Below are positions 48,817 to 56,340 of a stretch of 64,000 bases of DNA, piece after piece. The notes below the pieces were generated by a model. The model had not been told where the DNA came from. It did no database searches and worked only from the letters and a program-made list of their open reading frames with translations. The position numbers and the translations under genes are program-made. Numbering within the stretch: the stretch's first letter is position 1; the number at the start of each line of letters is the position of its first letter. Source of the DNA: Flavobacterium aquidurense (GTDB taxonomy: Bacteria > Bacteroidota > Bacteroidia > Flavobacteriales > Flavobacteriaceae); contig NZ_JRLF01000014.1 in the NCBI RefSeq assembly GCF_001404985.1, positions 310,001 through 374,000 on the forward strand, written 5' to 3'.

Positions 48817-51279
48817 ATGACAGCAACTTTACACGATATAAAAAACTTTTTTCAATCGGTACGTTTTAGAAAATATGCCAAGCGTTTTGGCATTTTCATA
48901 TTAGGACTTATCGCATTACTATTAATTGCTTGTGGTGGATTGTCTATTTATTTTAACCAAAATAAAACCGAAATCATTGCCAAGATCAATACGAAAATTA
49001 ATGAAAACATCAACGGAAAATTTCATGTTGGTGATTTTCATTATAAGTTTCTAACCGGTTTCCCAAACTTTACTTTAGCCTTAAAAGATGTCGAACTCAA
49101 AGACAATCAATGGGCAACGCACAAACATACTTTATTAAATGCCAAAGAAATTGAAGTGCGTTTAAACGTGTGGAACCTATTGCAAAACGAAATCAACATT
49201 CATAAAATCCTCATTAACGACGCCGACATTTATGTTTATAAAGCCGAAGACGGTTATTCGAACGCTGATATCTTTAAACCAAAAAAGAAAAAAACACCCG
49301 AAAATAAATCAGATAGAGAAACTACAATCGATCAGGTCGACCTTAACAATGTGCATTTTATTTTAGACAATCGACTTGGTCATAAATTATTTGATTTTGA
49401 TGTTGCGAGTTTAAAAACCAAAGTAGATTATGATGGCGATAATTGGCAAACCGATGTTTTTCTGGATACAAAAATCAAGAGTTTAGCCTTTAATACCGTA
49501 CACGGAAGTTTTGCCAAAGAAAAGGAACTTACCGGAATTTTTAATGTTTCGTATCAATCTCAAAAAGAACGAATTGACGTCGTAACCAAAAATCTAAAAA
49601 TAGGAACAGACGGTTTTGACATTATTGCTTTTTTTAATTTAGCGAAAGGAAATGCCCTTTTCGGAATCAACATTGGGACAACTATTTTATGGCAAAATGC
49701 TTCGAATGTATTATCAGCAAATATTAGTTCTAAGTTAAATCGCTTTAATCTAAGTAAACCAATCGATGTAAATTGCGACATAAAAGGCGATTTTAATGCC
49801 GAAGGAGATCCCAGAATTGTGGTTCAGGCGATTATAAAAGACAACGAATTGAGTATTCCGGATGGATTAATCAAAAAATGTAATTTTAAGGGAATCTTTA
49901 CCAATAATTTCAAACCAAAAGACGGTTACAACGACGCAAATTCAGCAATTATATTAACGAAATTTGTGGGAGAATACGAAAATATCCCACTTACAATTCC
50001 GCAATTGTCTATCAATAATCTGGAGAAACCCGTTGCTACCGGAAACGTAAGTTCTGATTTCGATGTAGAAAGGCTTAACGAAATCAGCAACGACAAATGG
50101 ATTCAGTTTACATCAGGTCACGCAAAAGCCAACCTGAAATTTCAGTTTGATATTGTCGATTTATACATTACAAAACCACGTTTTATTGGTAAAGTAGATG
50201 TCGATGACGCCTCATTTCATTATATCCCAAAAAATGTTCGTGCCGTAAAAACCAACATTCATCTTGATTTTACAGAGAAAGCATTACTGATCAAACAAAT
50301 TGCTTATAAACACAATAAGAACACCATTTTTATTGAAGGTAAAATCGATAATTTCCTAAACCTATATTACGATGCTCCTGAAAAAATGATCGTAAACTGG
50401 AAAATCTATTGTCCAAATATCGATCTCAAACAATTTCTGGGTGTTTTGGCCACTTCGCAAAAAACAAAGGCTACAGCCAAAACTACTAAAAGAACCACGA
50501 TATCGAACCAGATACGAACAGCAATCGACAAATGTGCTGTAGTAATCGACATTAAAGCTGACAAAATCAATTACAACAAACTAACCGCAACCAATACTAC
50601 TGCAACCGTCGAAATGATCGATTCAAGATTAGTCATTAAAAATGGTTCATTGCAAACTTCCGGCGGAAGCATCACGTTTAATAGTGAAGTAAAACCAAGC
50701 GGAAAAAACTTTGCATTTAGTTCAAACGCGCAGGTAAATAAGGTTGATATTGCGAGTTTCTTAAAGTCGTTCAACAACTTTGGTGTTACGTCATTTAATC
50801 CTAATAATATCAAAGGAAAACTCAGCAGTCAGGCCAATGTTACCGGATTCATCAACAGCAATGGCGCGTTGATCACCAATTCTATGCACGGCAATCTGAG
50901 CTTTAATGTCAATCAGGGCGCTTTGTTAGACTTTGAACCTATTGTAAAAATTGGCAAGTTTGCGTTTCCGTTTCGCGATGTCAAGAATATTACCTTCAGC
51001 GATTTATCCGGCAATCTCAAATTACGCGGAGAGCAAGTCGATGTGAATAATTTTACCATTAGTTCCAGCGTCTTAAACCTCGATGCCGAAGGCATTTATT
51101 CCTTTGGACGTGGCACCAATCTCGCTCTTACCATCCCACTCCGAAACTCCAAAAATGACATCAAACTCGCCACCAAAGCCGAACGCGACGCCGTTCGCGA
51201 CCGCGGAATTGTCCTGCATTTAATTGCGCTCGATGATGAAGGAAAAATGAAAATAAAATGGGGGAAGAAGGAGAAGTAG
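48817..51279 (+). CDS. AsmA family protein
   Basis: 820 residues. One N-terminal membrane helix (about 24-45, FGIFILGLIALLLIACGG) anchors a very long beta-rich periplasmic region, with AsmA_2/DUF3971-like segments in the N-terminal and C-terminal parts (for example the stretch DFEPIVKIGKFAFPF and the ending LTIPLRNSKNDIKLATK). AsmA-like proteins act at the interface of inner and outer membrane, thought to move or organise phospholipids. The family length is typical. It is a single gene, divergent from trxA and ending with a structured-repeat copy (51401-51493) downstream. Confidence 0.88.
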   Translation: MTATLHDIKNFFQSVRFRKYAKRFGIFILGLIALLLIACGGLSIYFNQNKTEIIAKINTKINENINGKFHVGDFHYKFLTGFPNFTLALKDVELKDNQWATHKHTLLNAKEIEVRLNVWNLLQNEINIHKILINDADIYVYKAEDGYSNADIFKPKKKKTPENKSDRETTIDQVDLNNVHFILDNRLGHKLFDFDVASLKTKVDYDGDNWQTDVFLDTKIKSLAFNTVHGSFAKEKELTGIFNVSYQSQKERIDVVTKNLKIGTDGFDIIAFFNLAKGNALFGINIGTTILWQNASNVLSANISSKLNRFNLSKPIDVNCDIKGDFNAEGDPRIVVQAIIKDNELSIPDGLIKKCNFKGIFTNNFKPKDGYNDANSAIILTKFVGEYENIPLTIPQLSINNLEKPVATGNVSSDFDVERLNEISNDKWIQFTSGHAKANLKFQFDIVDLYITKPRFIGKVDVDDASFHYIPKNVRAVKTNIHLDFTEKALLIKQIAYKHNKNTIFIEGKIDNFLNLYYDAPEKMIVNWKIYCPNIDLKQFLGVLATSQKTKATAKTTKRTTISNQIRTAIDKCAVVIDIKADKINYNKLTATNTTATVEMIDSRLVIKNGSLQTSGGSITFNSEVKPSGKNFAFSSNAQVNKVDIASFLKSFNNFGVTSFNPNNIKGKLSSQANVTGFINSNGALITNSMHGNLSFNVNQGALLDFEPIVKIGKFAFPFRDVKNITFSDLSGNLKLRGEQVDVNNFTISSSVLNLDAEGIYSFGRGTNLALTIPLRNSKNDIKLATKAERDAVRDRGIVLHLIALDDEGKMKIKWGKKEK

Positions 51280-51400
51280 TCATTGCGAGGAACGAAGCAA
51301 TCACAAAAGTAACTCACCAAAAATTTGTCACTCTGAGCGAAGTCGAAGAGCTTTTGCGATTTTGAATTTGTAATTTAAAAATATTGTAATTTAATTTTTA

Positions 51401-51493
51401 AGGAGCTATTCCCTGCTATCCACTATATCTTTTGTGCCGTCCCGAGGCTTCGGGACCACCACAAAAGGATGTCGTTCCCATCAGGGCTAGGGC
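51401..51493 (-). repeat. Structured repeat, copy 3 (inverted TAGCCC...GGGA family)
   Basis: On the minus strand it starts AGCCCTAGCCCTGATGGGAA, continues CATCCTTTTGTGGTGGTCCC, loop, then GGGACGGCACAAAAGATA and ends GGATAGCAGGGAATAGCTCCT. The stem CTTTTGTG...TCCCGA/TCGGGA...CACAAAAG differs from copies 1 and 2 yet pairs. The 306-bp gap 51280-51585 also contains a GTCATTGCGAGGAACGAAGC word (about 51279-51298); nothing else seen. Confidence 0.65.
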
Positions 51494-51557
51494 TTTTGTT
51501 TTCATAAGAGCATTTTTAAATTCATTAATTCTTTCCTCTTACTATTTTCTAAATATT

Positions 51558-51565
51558 TATATTTG
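51558..51565 (+). promoter_or_regulatory. Probable -7 box of the HNH gene
   Basis: TATATTTG (TAnnTTTG) 20 bp before the ATG at 51586. Confidence 0.4.
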
Positions 51566-51585
51566 AAGATACCAAAAACGAACAA

Positions 51586-52371
51586 ATGCCACCACTAAGA
51601 CTTTGGACAAAAGAAGAATTAATTCTTACCTTTAATTTATACTTGAAAATTCCCTTTGGAAAAACACACAGTACTAATAAAGATATTATTCACTTAGCAA
51701 ATTTAATTGATAGAACTCCTGGTTCAATTGCATTACGCCTAGCAAACTTTGCAAGCGTTGATCCTGTATTAAAAGCAAGAGGAATAAAAGGAATGGATGG
51801 AGGTAAAAAGATTGTTCAACCTATTTGGAATGAATTTTACGAAAATCAAGAAGAATTAATTTTCTTAAGCGAAGAAATCCTTGCACAAAAAGAACATATT
51901 TCGATTGAAAAGAAATTTGAAGATATCCTTTTTGACACAAAAGACTTAAAAGGAGAAGATGTTAGAAGAGCAGTAAAGACAAGAGTAAATCAATCCGTTT
52001 TTAGACAAATGGTTTTATCAAATTACAATAATAAATGTGCGATTACAGGAATTGATATCCCTGAACTTTTATTAGCCAGTCATATAATACCTTGGTCTAA
52101 AAATGAAGAACATCGATTAAATCCTGAAAACGGAATTTGCTTTTCTGCACTTTATGATAAAGCTTTTGACAAGGGATTAATTGGAATTAATACAAACCAT
52201 GAAATAATATTTTCTGATTCAATCAAGAGGAAAAAAGAAGCTGAATTTTATAATAAATACTTTTATTCACTTGAGAATCAAAAAATAATTGCTCCTCAAA
52301 AATATCTACCTAGAAAAGAATTTCTCGAATATCATTTAGACACAGTTTTCAACAAACAGATAATCTCATAA
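51586..52371 (+). CDS. HNH endonuclease (HNH_2 type)
   Basis: 261 residues. Residues 1-75 form a small helical domain (LWTKEELILTFNLYLKIPFG, then IDRTPGSIALRLANFASVDP), a DNA-binding-like segment found in front of many bacterial HNH_2 domains. The nuclease part runs from about 145: Cys151 in NNKCAITGIDIPELLLASH, the catalytic His166, Asn182 in LNPENGICFSALYDKAFD. Members include restriction-type and defence-associated nucleases, many without a methylase next to them. No methyltransferase or mobile gene is adjacent. A bidirectional terminator follows. Biological role (restriction, repair or other) is inference. Confidence 0.88.
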   Translation: MPPLRLWTKEELILTFNLYLKIPFGKTHSTNKDIIHLANLIDRTPGSIALRLANFASVDPVLKARGIKGMDGGKKIVQPIWNEFYENQEELIFLSEEILAQKEHISIEKKFEDILFDTKDLKGEDVRRAVKTRVNQSVFRQMVLSNYNNKCAITGIDIPELLLASHIIPWSKNEEHRLNPENGICFSALYDKAFDKGLIGINTNHEIIFSDSIKRKKEAEFYNKYFYSLENQKIIAPQKYLPRKEFLEYHLDTVFNKQIIS

Positions 52372-52373
52372 AA

Positions 52374-52402
52374 TAAAAAAAGCCACTTCACAGTGGCTTT
52401 TA
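52374..52402. terminator. Bidirectional terminator
   Basis: AAAAAAAGCCACT, loop TCAC, AGTGGCTTTT between the convergent HNH and small-protein genes. Confidence 0.85.
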
Positions 52403-52412
52403 TCATTATAAA

Positions 52413-52646
52413 TTATTCAGCATCCAGATAAGGATTTAGAATTTCGGCTAATTCATTGAGCCAATAAAAACCATCTTCGACTGATTTTGTATCGATTTGC
52501 AGGGTTTCGCATTCTCGCATTAACGACATGGCCAGGAGATAATTTACTCTTCGAATTGCTTTTGCGAAACTTTTAGGATCAGTCGCTTGGTTGAAAAATT
52601 CGTTTAACCGTAATTCGGTTTCTTTTGAAAGGGTGTTTACACTCAT
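52413..52646 (-). CDS. Small helical protein, family unknown (paralog of 32133-32363)
   Basis: 77 residues (MSVNTLSKETELRL...), all-helical and acidic. Roughly half of its positions match the 32133 product in the same order, with shared LSKE, DP, MR-CET and FYWLN-LAE-L-PYLD blocks. I do not recognise a Pfam family. Upstream on the same strand lie a direct repeat and a tRNA-like fold (52672-52747) which may be transcribed with it. A bidirectional terminator is shared with the HNH gene. Function is unknown. Confidence 0.75.
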   Translation of the reverse strand: MSVNTLSKETELRLNEFFNQATDPKSFAKAIRRVNYLLAMSLMRECETLQIDTKSVEDGFYWLNELAEILNPYLDAE

Positions 52647-52785
52647 AATCTTGCATTTTAGGAAATATAAAACCCGCGTAGCTTAGGTGTCCTACGCTGC
52701 AAGAGCGTTGCAGTTGTTTCCAATACCGCCACCATACCACACGGGCACAAAGTTTTTCTGAGTTCATAAGTCTTGCATTTTAGGA
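52644..52785. repeat. Direct repeats CATAA(G)TCTTGCATTTTAGGA around the tRNA-like fold
   Basis: CATAATCTTGCATTTTAGGA at 52644-52663 and CATAAGTCTTGCATTTTAGG (continuing A) at 52765-52785 differ only by one inserted G. The inner copy ends at the start codon of the small gene; the outer copy is 121 bp further upstream. They enclose the cloverleaf-like segment 52672-52747. Confidence 0.8.
52672..52747 (-). ncRNA. Cloverleaf-like structured RNA candidate
   Basis: Read on the minus strand: a closing stem GCCC(G)/(C)GGGT, a small TTG-GAAA-CAA hairpin, then CTGCAA-CGCTC-TTGCAG and CGTAG-GACACCTAAG-CTACG hairpins in direct succession. The order recalls a tRNA, and the second hairpin could be read as a 5-bp anticodon arm with a 7-nt loop, but U33 and the T-arm GGTTCGA are missing, so it is not a functional elongator tRNA. 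It lies in the 498-bp gap 52647-53144; the stretch 52786-53085 beside it holds only a TCCCGAAGGATCGGGA hairpin and an ATCCGCGTTCC repeat word. Confidence 0.4.
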
Positions 52786-53086
52786 CTGCGAAGATACCAA
52801 AAAATGCTGTGTTTATGCGAGTTTTCTTTATTGATTTAAAAAGTTACAAATTTTAGTTTGCTTGTTGTTGCGGGGCTTCTCCCGAAGGATCGGGACGCTC
52901 AGCCTGACAAAGCGACTTCGTTTAGCCTAACAAAAAATACAAATAAAAAAATCTGTTTTTATCCGCATTTTCACGAAGTGAATCCGTTAAATCCGCGTTC
53001 CATAATAACATTTTCAGAATCACCAAGTCTGACAAAAAAAGCCTTTAAATTTTTCAACATTTTTTCATAATGTTTTATTAACTCAC

Positions 53087-53117
53087 TTGGGTTTTCATTC
53101 TAAAAAAGATAGCTTTG
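53087..53117 (+). promoter_or_regulatory. Promoter of hpf
   Basis: TTG at 53087-53089 and TAGCTTTG at 53110-53117 with a 20-bp spacer; the ATG follows 27 bp later. Confidence 0.55.
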
Positions 53118-53144
53118 AGAAACAATCATTAAATATAAAGCCAT

Positions 53145-53459
53145 ATGAAAATTCAAATCAATACCGACAAGAACATCGAAGGACACGAAAGATTAGCTAC
53201 TTATTTTTCTGAAGAATTAGAAAAAGGTTTAGCTCGTTTTGAAGAAAAAATAACCCGAGTTGAAGTACATTTTGGAGATGAAAACGGAGAGAAATTCAGC
53301 TTAAACGATAAAAAATGTGTAATCGAAGTTCGTATTGCCAACTTACAACCCTTAACCGTAACAGAACACGCTGATACGCTTGAAAAAGCTTTTAGCGGCG
53401 CTCTTGCAAAAGCAAAAAAATCACTTACTACGACTTTCGAAAAAATGAAAGCGCATTAA
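53145..53459 (+). CDS. hpf: Ribosome hibernation-promoting factor / RaiA family
   Basis: 104 residues, the short HPF/RaiA form. The pattern is a beta-alpha-beta fold with KITRVEVHFGDENGEKFS in the middle and the C-terminal helix LEKAFSGALAKAKKSL, whose basic residues contact 16S rRNA. It binds the 30S decoding centre in stationary phase and dims translation. Stand-alone gene with its own TTG-TAGCTTTG promoter and a bidirectional terminator. The absence of a long C-terminal dimerisation domain means it should not by itself join 70S dimers. Confidence 0.9.
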   Translation: MKIQINTDKNIEGHERLATYFSEELEKGLARFEEKITRVEVHFGDENGEKFSLNDKKCVIEVRIANLQPLTVTEHADTLEKAFSGALAKAKKSLTTTFEKMKAH

Positions 53460-53478
53460 TTTATATAGTTTCAAATAT

Positions 53479-53517
53479 AAAAATGGCATTATCCGGATTA
53501 GAGATAATGCCATTTTT
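53479..53517. terminator. Bidirectional terminator
   Basis: AAAAATGGCATTATC, loop CGGATTAGA, GATAATGCCATTTTT: a 15-bp perfect stem between the convergent hpf and SDR genes. Confidence 0.92.
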
Positions 53518-54172
53518 ATTTTAGTAAAGCGGTCATTTCTTCCCACTGCAATATTTTGACTTTCTCATTTAGTGTGTTCGCGCTATTTACCATTGCTTTG
53601 GCGATATCGCTTGCCTCGATTCCTTTGTATTTGTTTATTCCTCCAATAAATAACGGATTGATTAATTTGAATATCCCAATAAATACTTTTTCCAGCGGTC
53701 GGCTTTCTTTTCGGTTTCCTAAAATCATCGATGGCCGGAAAATATAGGTATGATCAAGATTTAGATTGATAATATCCTGTTCAGTTTCTCCTTTCAGCTT
53801 GGTATAAAATATCGAGGACTTTGCATTTGCTCCAATTGCCGAAACTAGAAACACGGCTTTTGCTCCGTTTTCTTTGGCCAGTTTTGCTGCCAAAATGGGG
53901 TAATCATGATCGATTTGGTAATATAGTTTTTTATCCGGCGTTTTCTTTTGTGTGGTTCCTAGGGCTATAAAAACCTCATCTATTGGAATGTCTTTTACAA
54001 CTTCGGGCAATAAATTAAAATCACCAATTAGCGTTTTTAGTTTTGGATGCTGAATGTTCAAATCTTTCCTGACCACAATTATTACTTGATCATAATTGGC
54101 GTTATTCAATAACGTTTCAAGAATATAAGATCCTACTAATCCGCTTGCTCCGTATACAACTACTTTTTTCAT
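53516..54172 (-). CDS. NAD(P)H-binding Rossmann-fold protein (atypical SDR, HTATIP2-like)
   Basis: 218 residues. The cofactor loop VYGASGLVGSYILETLL (residues 5-21) is the GxxGxxG motif of atypical short-chain dehydrogenases. EVFIALGTTQKKTPDKKLYYQIDHDY (about 92-117) and FRPSMILGNRKESRP are typical of the NmrA/HTATIP2-like group, which often bind NADPH for regulation rather than catalysis. There is no clear YxxxK catalytic pair at the usual place (YTKLKGETE provides Tyr and Lys). Substrate unknown. It shares the terminator at 53479-53517 with hpf. Confidence 0.85.
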   Translation of the reverse strand: MKKVVVYGASGLVGSYILETLLNNANYDQVIIVVRKDLNIQHPKLKTLIGDFNLLPEVVKDIPIDEVFIALGTTQKKTPDKKLYYQIDHDYPILAAKLAKENGAKAVFLVSAIGANAKSSIFYTKLKGETEQDIINLNLDHTYIFRPSMILGNRKESRPLEKVFIGIFKLINPLFIGGINKYKGIEASDIAKAMVNSANTLNEKVKILQWEEMTALLK

Positions 54173-54263
54173 AATAAGACGATTTGTTTCCTAGAAGTTA
54201 GAAATTTTTCCACTCCCGATAGCTATCGTGATTCACAAATTATAATGATTACTTTTTTTTGTT

Positions 54264-54290
54264 TCACGCAGATTCTGCAGATTTTTATTT
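54264..54290. repeat. Half copy of the TTTCACGCAGATT palindrome family
   Basis: GTTTCACGCAGATTCTGCAG without a matching right arm, at the start of the 669-bp non-coding gap 54173-54841. Confidence 0.55.
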
Positions 54291-54308
54291 TCTAATCTTT
54301 TAATCTAA

Positions 54309-54575
54309 AGCTCCGGCGGAGCGATATATTTATAGTCAATTTTGTATTCGTTATTATTATAAGCTCCAGCGGAGCGACATGTTTATAGCCAATTTTGTAT
54401 TCGTTATTATTATAAGCTCCAGCGGAGCGACATATTTATAGCCAATTTTGTAATTAGTTTTTAATATCAGCTCCAGCGGAGCGACACATTTATAGCCAAT
54501 TTTTTATGCGCAATTATAATCCAGCTCCAGCGGACCGACATATATTTTTAGAACGATTCGATATGTCACCGCGAT
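54309..54575. repeat. 53-bp tandem array with GCTCCAGCGGAGC hairpins
   Basis: Five units starting AGCTCC(A/G)GCGGAGC at 54309, 54362, 54415, 54469 and 54523 (period 53, 53, 54, 54). Each carries the hairpin GCTCC-AGC-GGAGC, then GACAT.TTTATAG.CAATTTT. The last unit has GGACC instead of GGAGC. A single inverted copy (TATATCGCTCCGCTGGAGCT) lies at 54606-54625. The array and its inverted copy occupy most of the gap before the flavodoxin-RidA gene. Confidence 0.9.
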
Positions 54576-54841
54576 GGGGTTTTATTGGTATGTATTTTAA
54601 ATTTTATATAAATATATCGCTCCGCTGGAGCTCTACATACATTGTTTTGATCTTTTCTATAAATATGTCGTCCCAATGGGACTTAAAATAAATTATACTC
54701 GAAACCTTAATTAAGATAATAATAACGCTTTTTGATATTGTAAGAAGTAATTTTGCAGTCCCAAAAAAGAAACTTGGTTTTTGAAATAAAAAAAGCTTCT
54801 TTTTTGAGATTATTCATTACAAATTATTTAAAATTACCTTC

Positions 54842-56002
54842 ATGAAAAAGCAATTACTCGTATTATTAATAGCGCTATTTATAGGTTTTGGTGCCAATGC
54901 GCAAACAAAATCATCTGAAACAAATGTGTTGGTTTTGATTTATTCTCAAAACGGCGGAACTTATAAAATGGCAAAAGCTATTGCCGAAGGAATTCAGGAA
55001 TATCCAAATACTAAAGCGACTTTAAAACGTGTTCCATCCATAAACTCAAAAGAAAAACTAAATGCTGAGGTAGAAAAATTACCTGTTGCAACGATCGAAG
55101 AATTGGCAAATTATGACGGAATCGCTTTTGGAAGTCCGGTTCATTTTGCGAATATTAGTGCTGATATGAATTACTTTTTCAGCCAGAGTATTCCGCTTTG
55201 GACTTCGCGAGCTTTAGAAGGAAAACCGGCAACGGTATTTATGTCCGCAGGATCTGGGGCAGGAAAAGAAGCGGCCATTTTATCTTTCTGGAATATTCTG
55301 GCGTCGCACGGAATGGTGATTGTACCTACCGGAATTATGGGAACAGCAACTTTAGACAAAACTGTTCCGCAAGGAAATACTCCGTTTGGTGCAACTGCAT
55401 TGACAGGATCTACAGGAACTCGTCCGTCACAAAGTGAATTGAATCTGGCTAAAGAACAAGGTAAAGCCTTGGCAAGAGTTACCGCTGGATTAAAAAATAC
55501 AGAGAATATAAAGTCTGTAAAAACAACTTCGGCTGAGACTAAAACCGATATCAACAAAACATTAAAAGACAATAATATTGTACTTCCTGAAGCACCTAAA
55601 CCGGTTGGAAATTACGTTCCGTTTACGATTTCAGATCATAAAGTATATATTAATCAGGTGGCGTTGAAAGACGGGAAGATTTTAAATCCGGGAAAAGTTG
55701 GCGCAACAGTTACAGAAGATCAGGCAAAGGAAGCAACATACCAAACGATGCTAAATGTTATTGCAGTTTTGAAAGAAGCTTGCGGAGGCGATTTGAACAA
55801 AGTAAAACAATGTGTGCAATTGACAGGATATTTTAATACCACTCCAGAATATACGCAACATGCAGGGCTTATGAATTCGGCTTCGAATTTGACGGCTTTG
55901 GTTTTTGGCGAAAAAGGAAAACACGCCAGAGCAACAATTGGTGCGGTTTCGTTACCGATTAATTCGGCTGTAGAAATTCAGGCGATTTTTGAAATTGAAT
56001 AA
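54842..56002 (+). CDS. Exported flavodoxin/WrbA-like domain fused to a RidA domain
   Basis: 386 residues. Signal peptide 1-20 (LFIGFGANAQT). Residues about 27-195 are a flavodoxin-like domain with the FMN phosphate loop YSQNGGTYKMAKAIAEG (34-50) and GSPVHFANISADM, as in WrbA-type NAD(P)H:quinone oxidoreductases. A Lys/Thr-rich linker (about 205-250) leads to a RidA/YjgF domain (about 262-386): GKILNPGKVGATVTEDQ, a central TMLNVIAVLKEA helix, and HARATIGAVSLP near the end, which keeps Arg363 (the catalytic Arg of RidA) and Glu378. RidA enzymes hydrolyse reactive enamines/imines from PLP enzymes. A flavodoxin-RidA fusion with a signal peptide is unusual; periplasmic location and the joint reaction are inference. 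Confidence 0.85.
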   Translation: MKKQLLVLLIALFIGFGANAQTKSSETNVLVLIYSQNGGTYKMAKAIAEGIQEYPNTKATLKRVPSINSKEKLNAEVEKLPVATIEELANYDGIAFGSPVHFANISADMNYFFSQSIPLWTSRALEGKPATVFMSAGSGAGKEAAILSFWNILASHGMVIVPTGIMGTATLDKTVPQGNTPFGATALTGSTGTRPSQSELNLAKEQGKALARVTAGLKNTENIKSVKTTSAETKTDINKTLKDNNIVLPEAPKPVGNYVPFTISDHKVYINQVALKDGKILNPGKVGATVTEDQAKEATYQTMLNVIAVLKEACGGDLNKVKQCVQLTGYFNTTPEYTQHAGLMNSASNLTALVFGEKGKHARATIGAVSLPINSAVEIQAIFEIE

Positions 56003-56175
56003 AGAAAAATTTTACCGCAAAGGTCACAAAGTTTTGTAAATTATGCTTTTGCTTTGAGATCGCAAAGGGATTGTGTTTAAAAATGTTAGACGCACTGCTT
56101 TGTGTCTCTACGCAAATTGGAACGCATATCATATTTATTAAAATGACATTTCGGCTTCGTTCAGAATGACAAGAG

Positions 56176-56203
56176 TACACTGAAAACTGAGACTGAAAAC
56201 TGT
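56176..56203. repeat. ACTGAAAACTGAGACTGAAAACTG repeat
   Basis: Short copy of the ACTGAGACTG family. The rest of the gap 56003-56259 holds low-complexity CAAAGGTCACAAAG words (about 56020), AATGACATTTCGGCTTCGTT (about 56141) and GCGAAAGCCCGACAGC (about 56240), also part of repeat families, and no gene. Confidence 0.5.
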
Positions 56204-56259
56204 TTCGCGTGAGGGATAGAGCTAAGCTACCGCAGTAGCAGCGAAAGCCCGACAGCAAT

Positions 56260-56304
56260 AAAAAAGGGGCCGACTAAGCGATTTGCATAGTTGGCCCCTT
56301 TTTT
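56260..56304. terminator. Bidirectional terminator
   Basis: AAAAAAGGGGCCGACTA (56260) and TAGTTGGCCCCTTTTTT (to 56304) form a strong stem with A- and T-runs on both sides, between the convergent flavodoxin-RidA and lipoprotein genes. Confidence 0.9.
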
Positions 56305-56340
56305 ATTGGTGGCACGCCCAGATTATTATTGACGTAAATA

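Noticed and set aside
52579-52767. 62-codon open frame over the tRNA-like segment on the minus strand
   Set aside because: Its sequence is rich in Trp, Cys and Arg and overlaps the start of the small gene; the stem-loop pairing explains the segment better than a protein.
54309-54625. Possible CRISPR array (regular 53-bp period)
   Set aside because: The whole 53-bp unit is repeated, including the spacer part; there are no unique spacers and no cas genes.
55959-56258. 99-codon minus-strand open frame between the fusion gene and the terminator
   Set aside because: It covers repeat words and overlaps the fusion gene end; no family signal.
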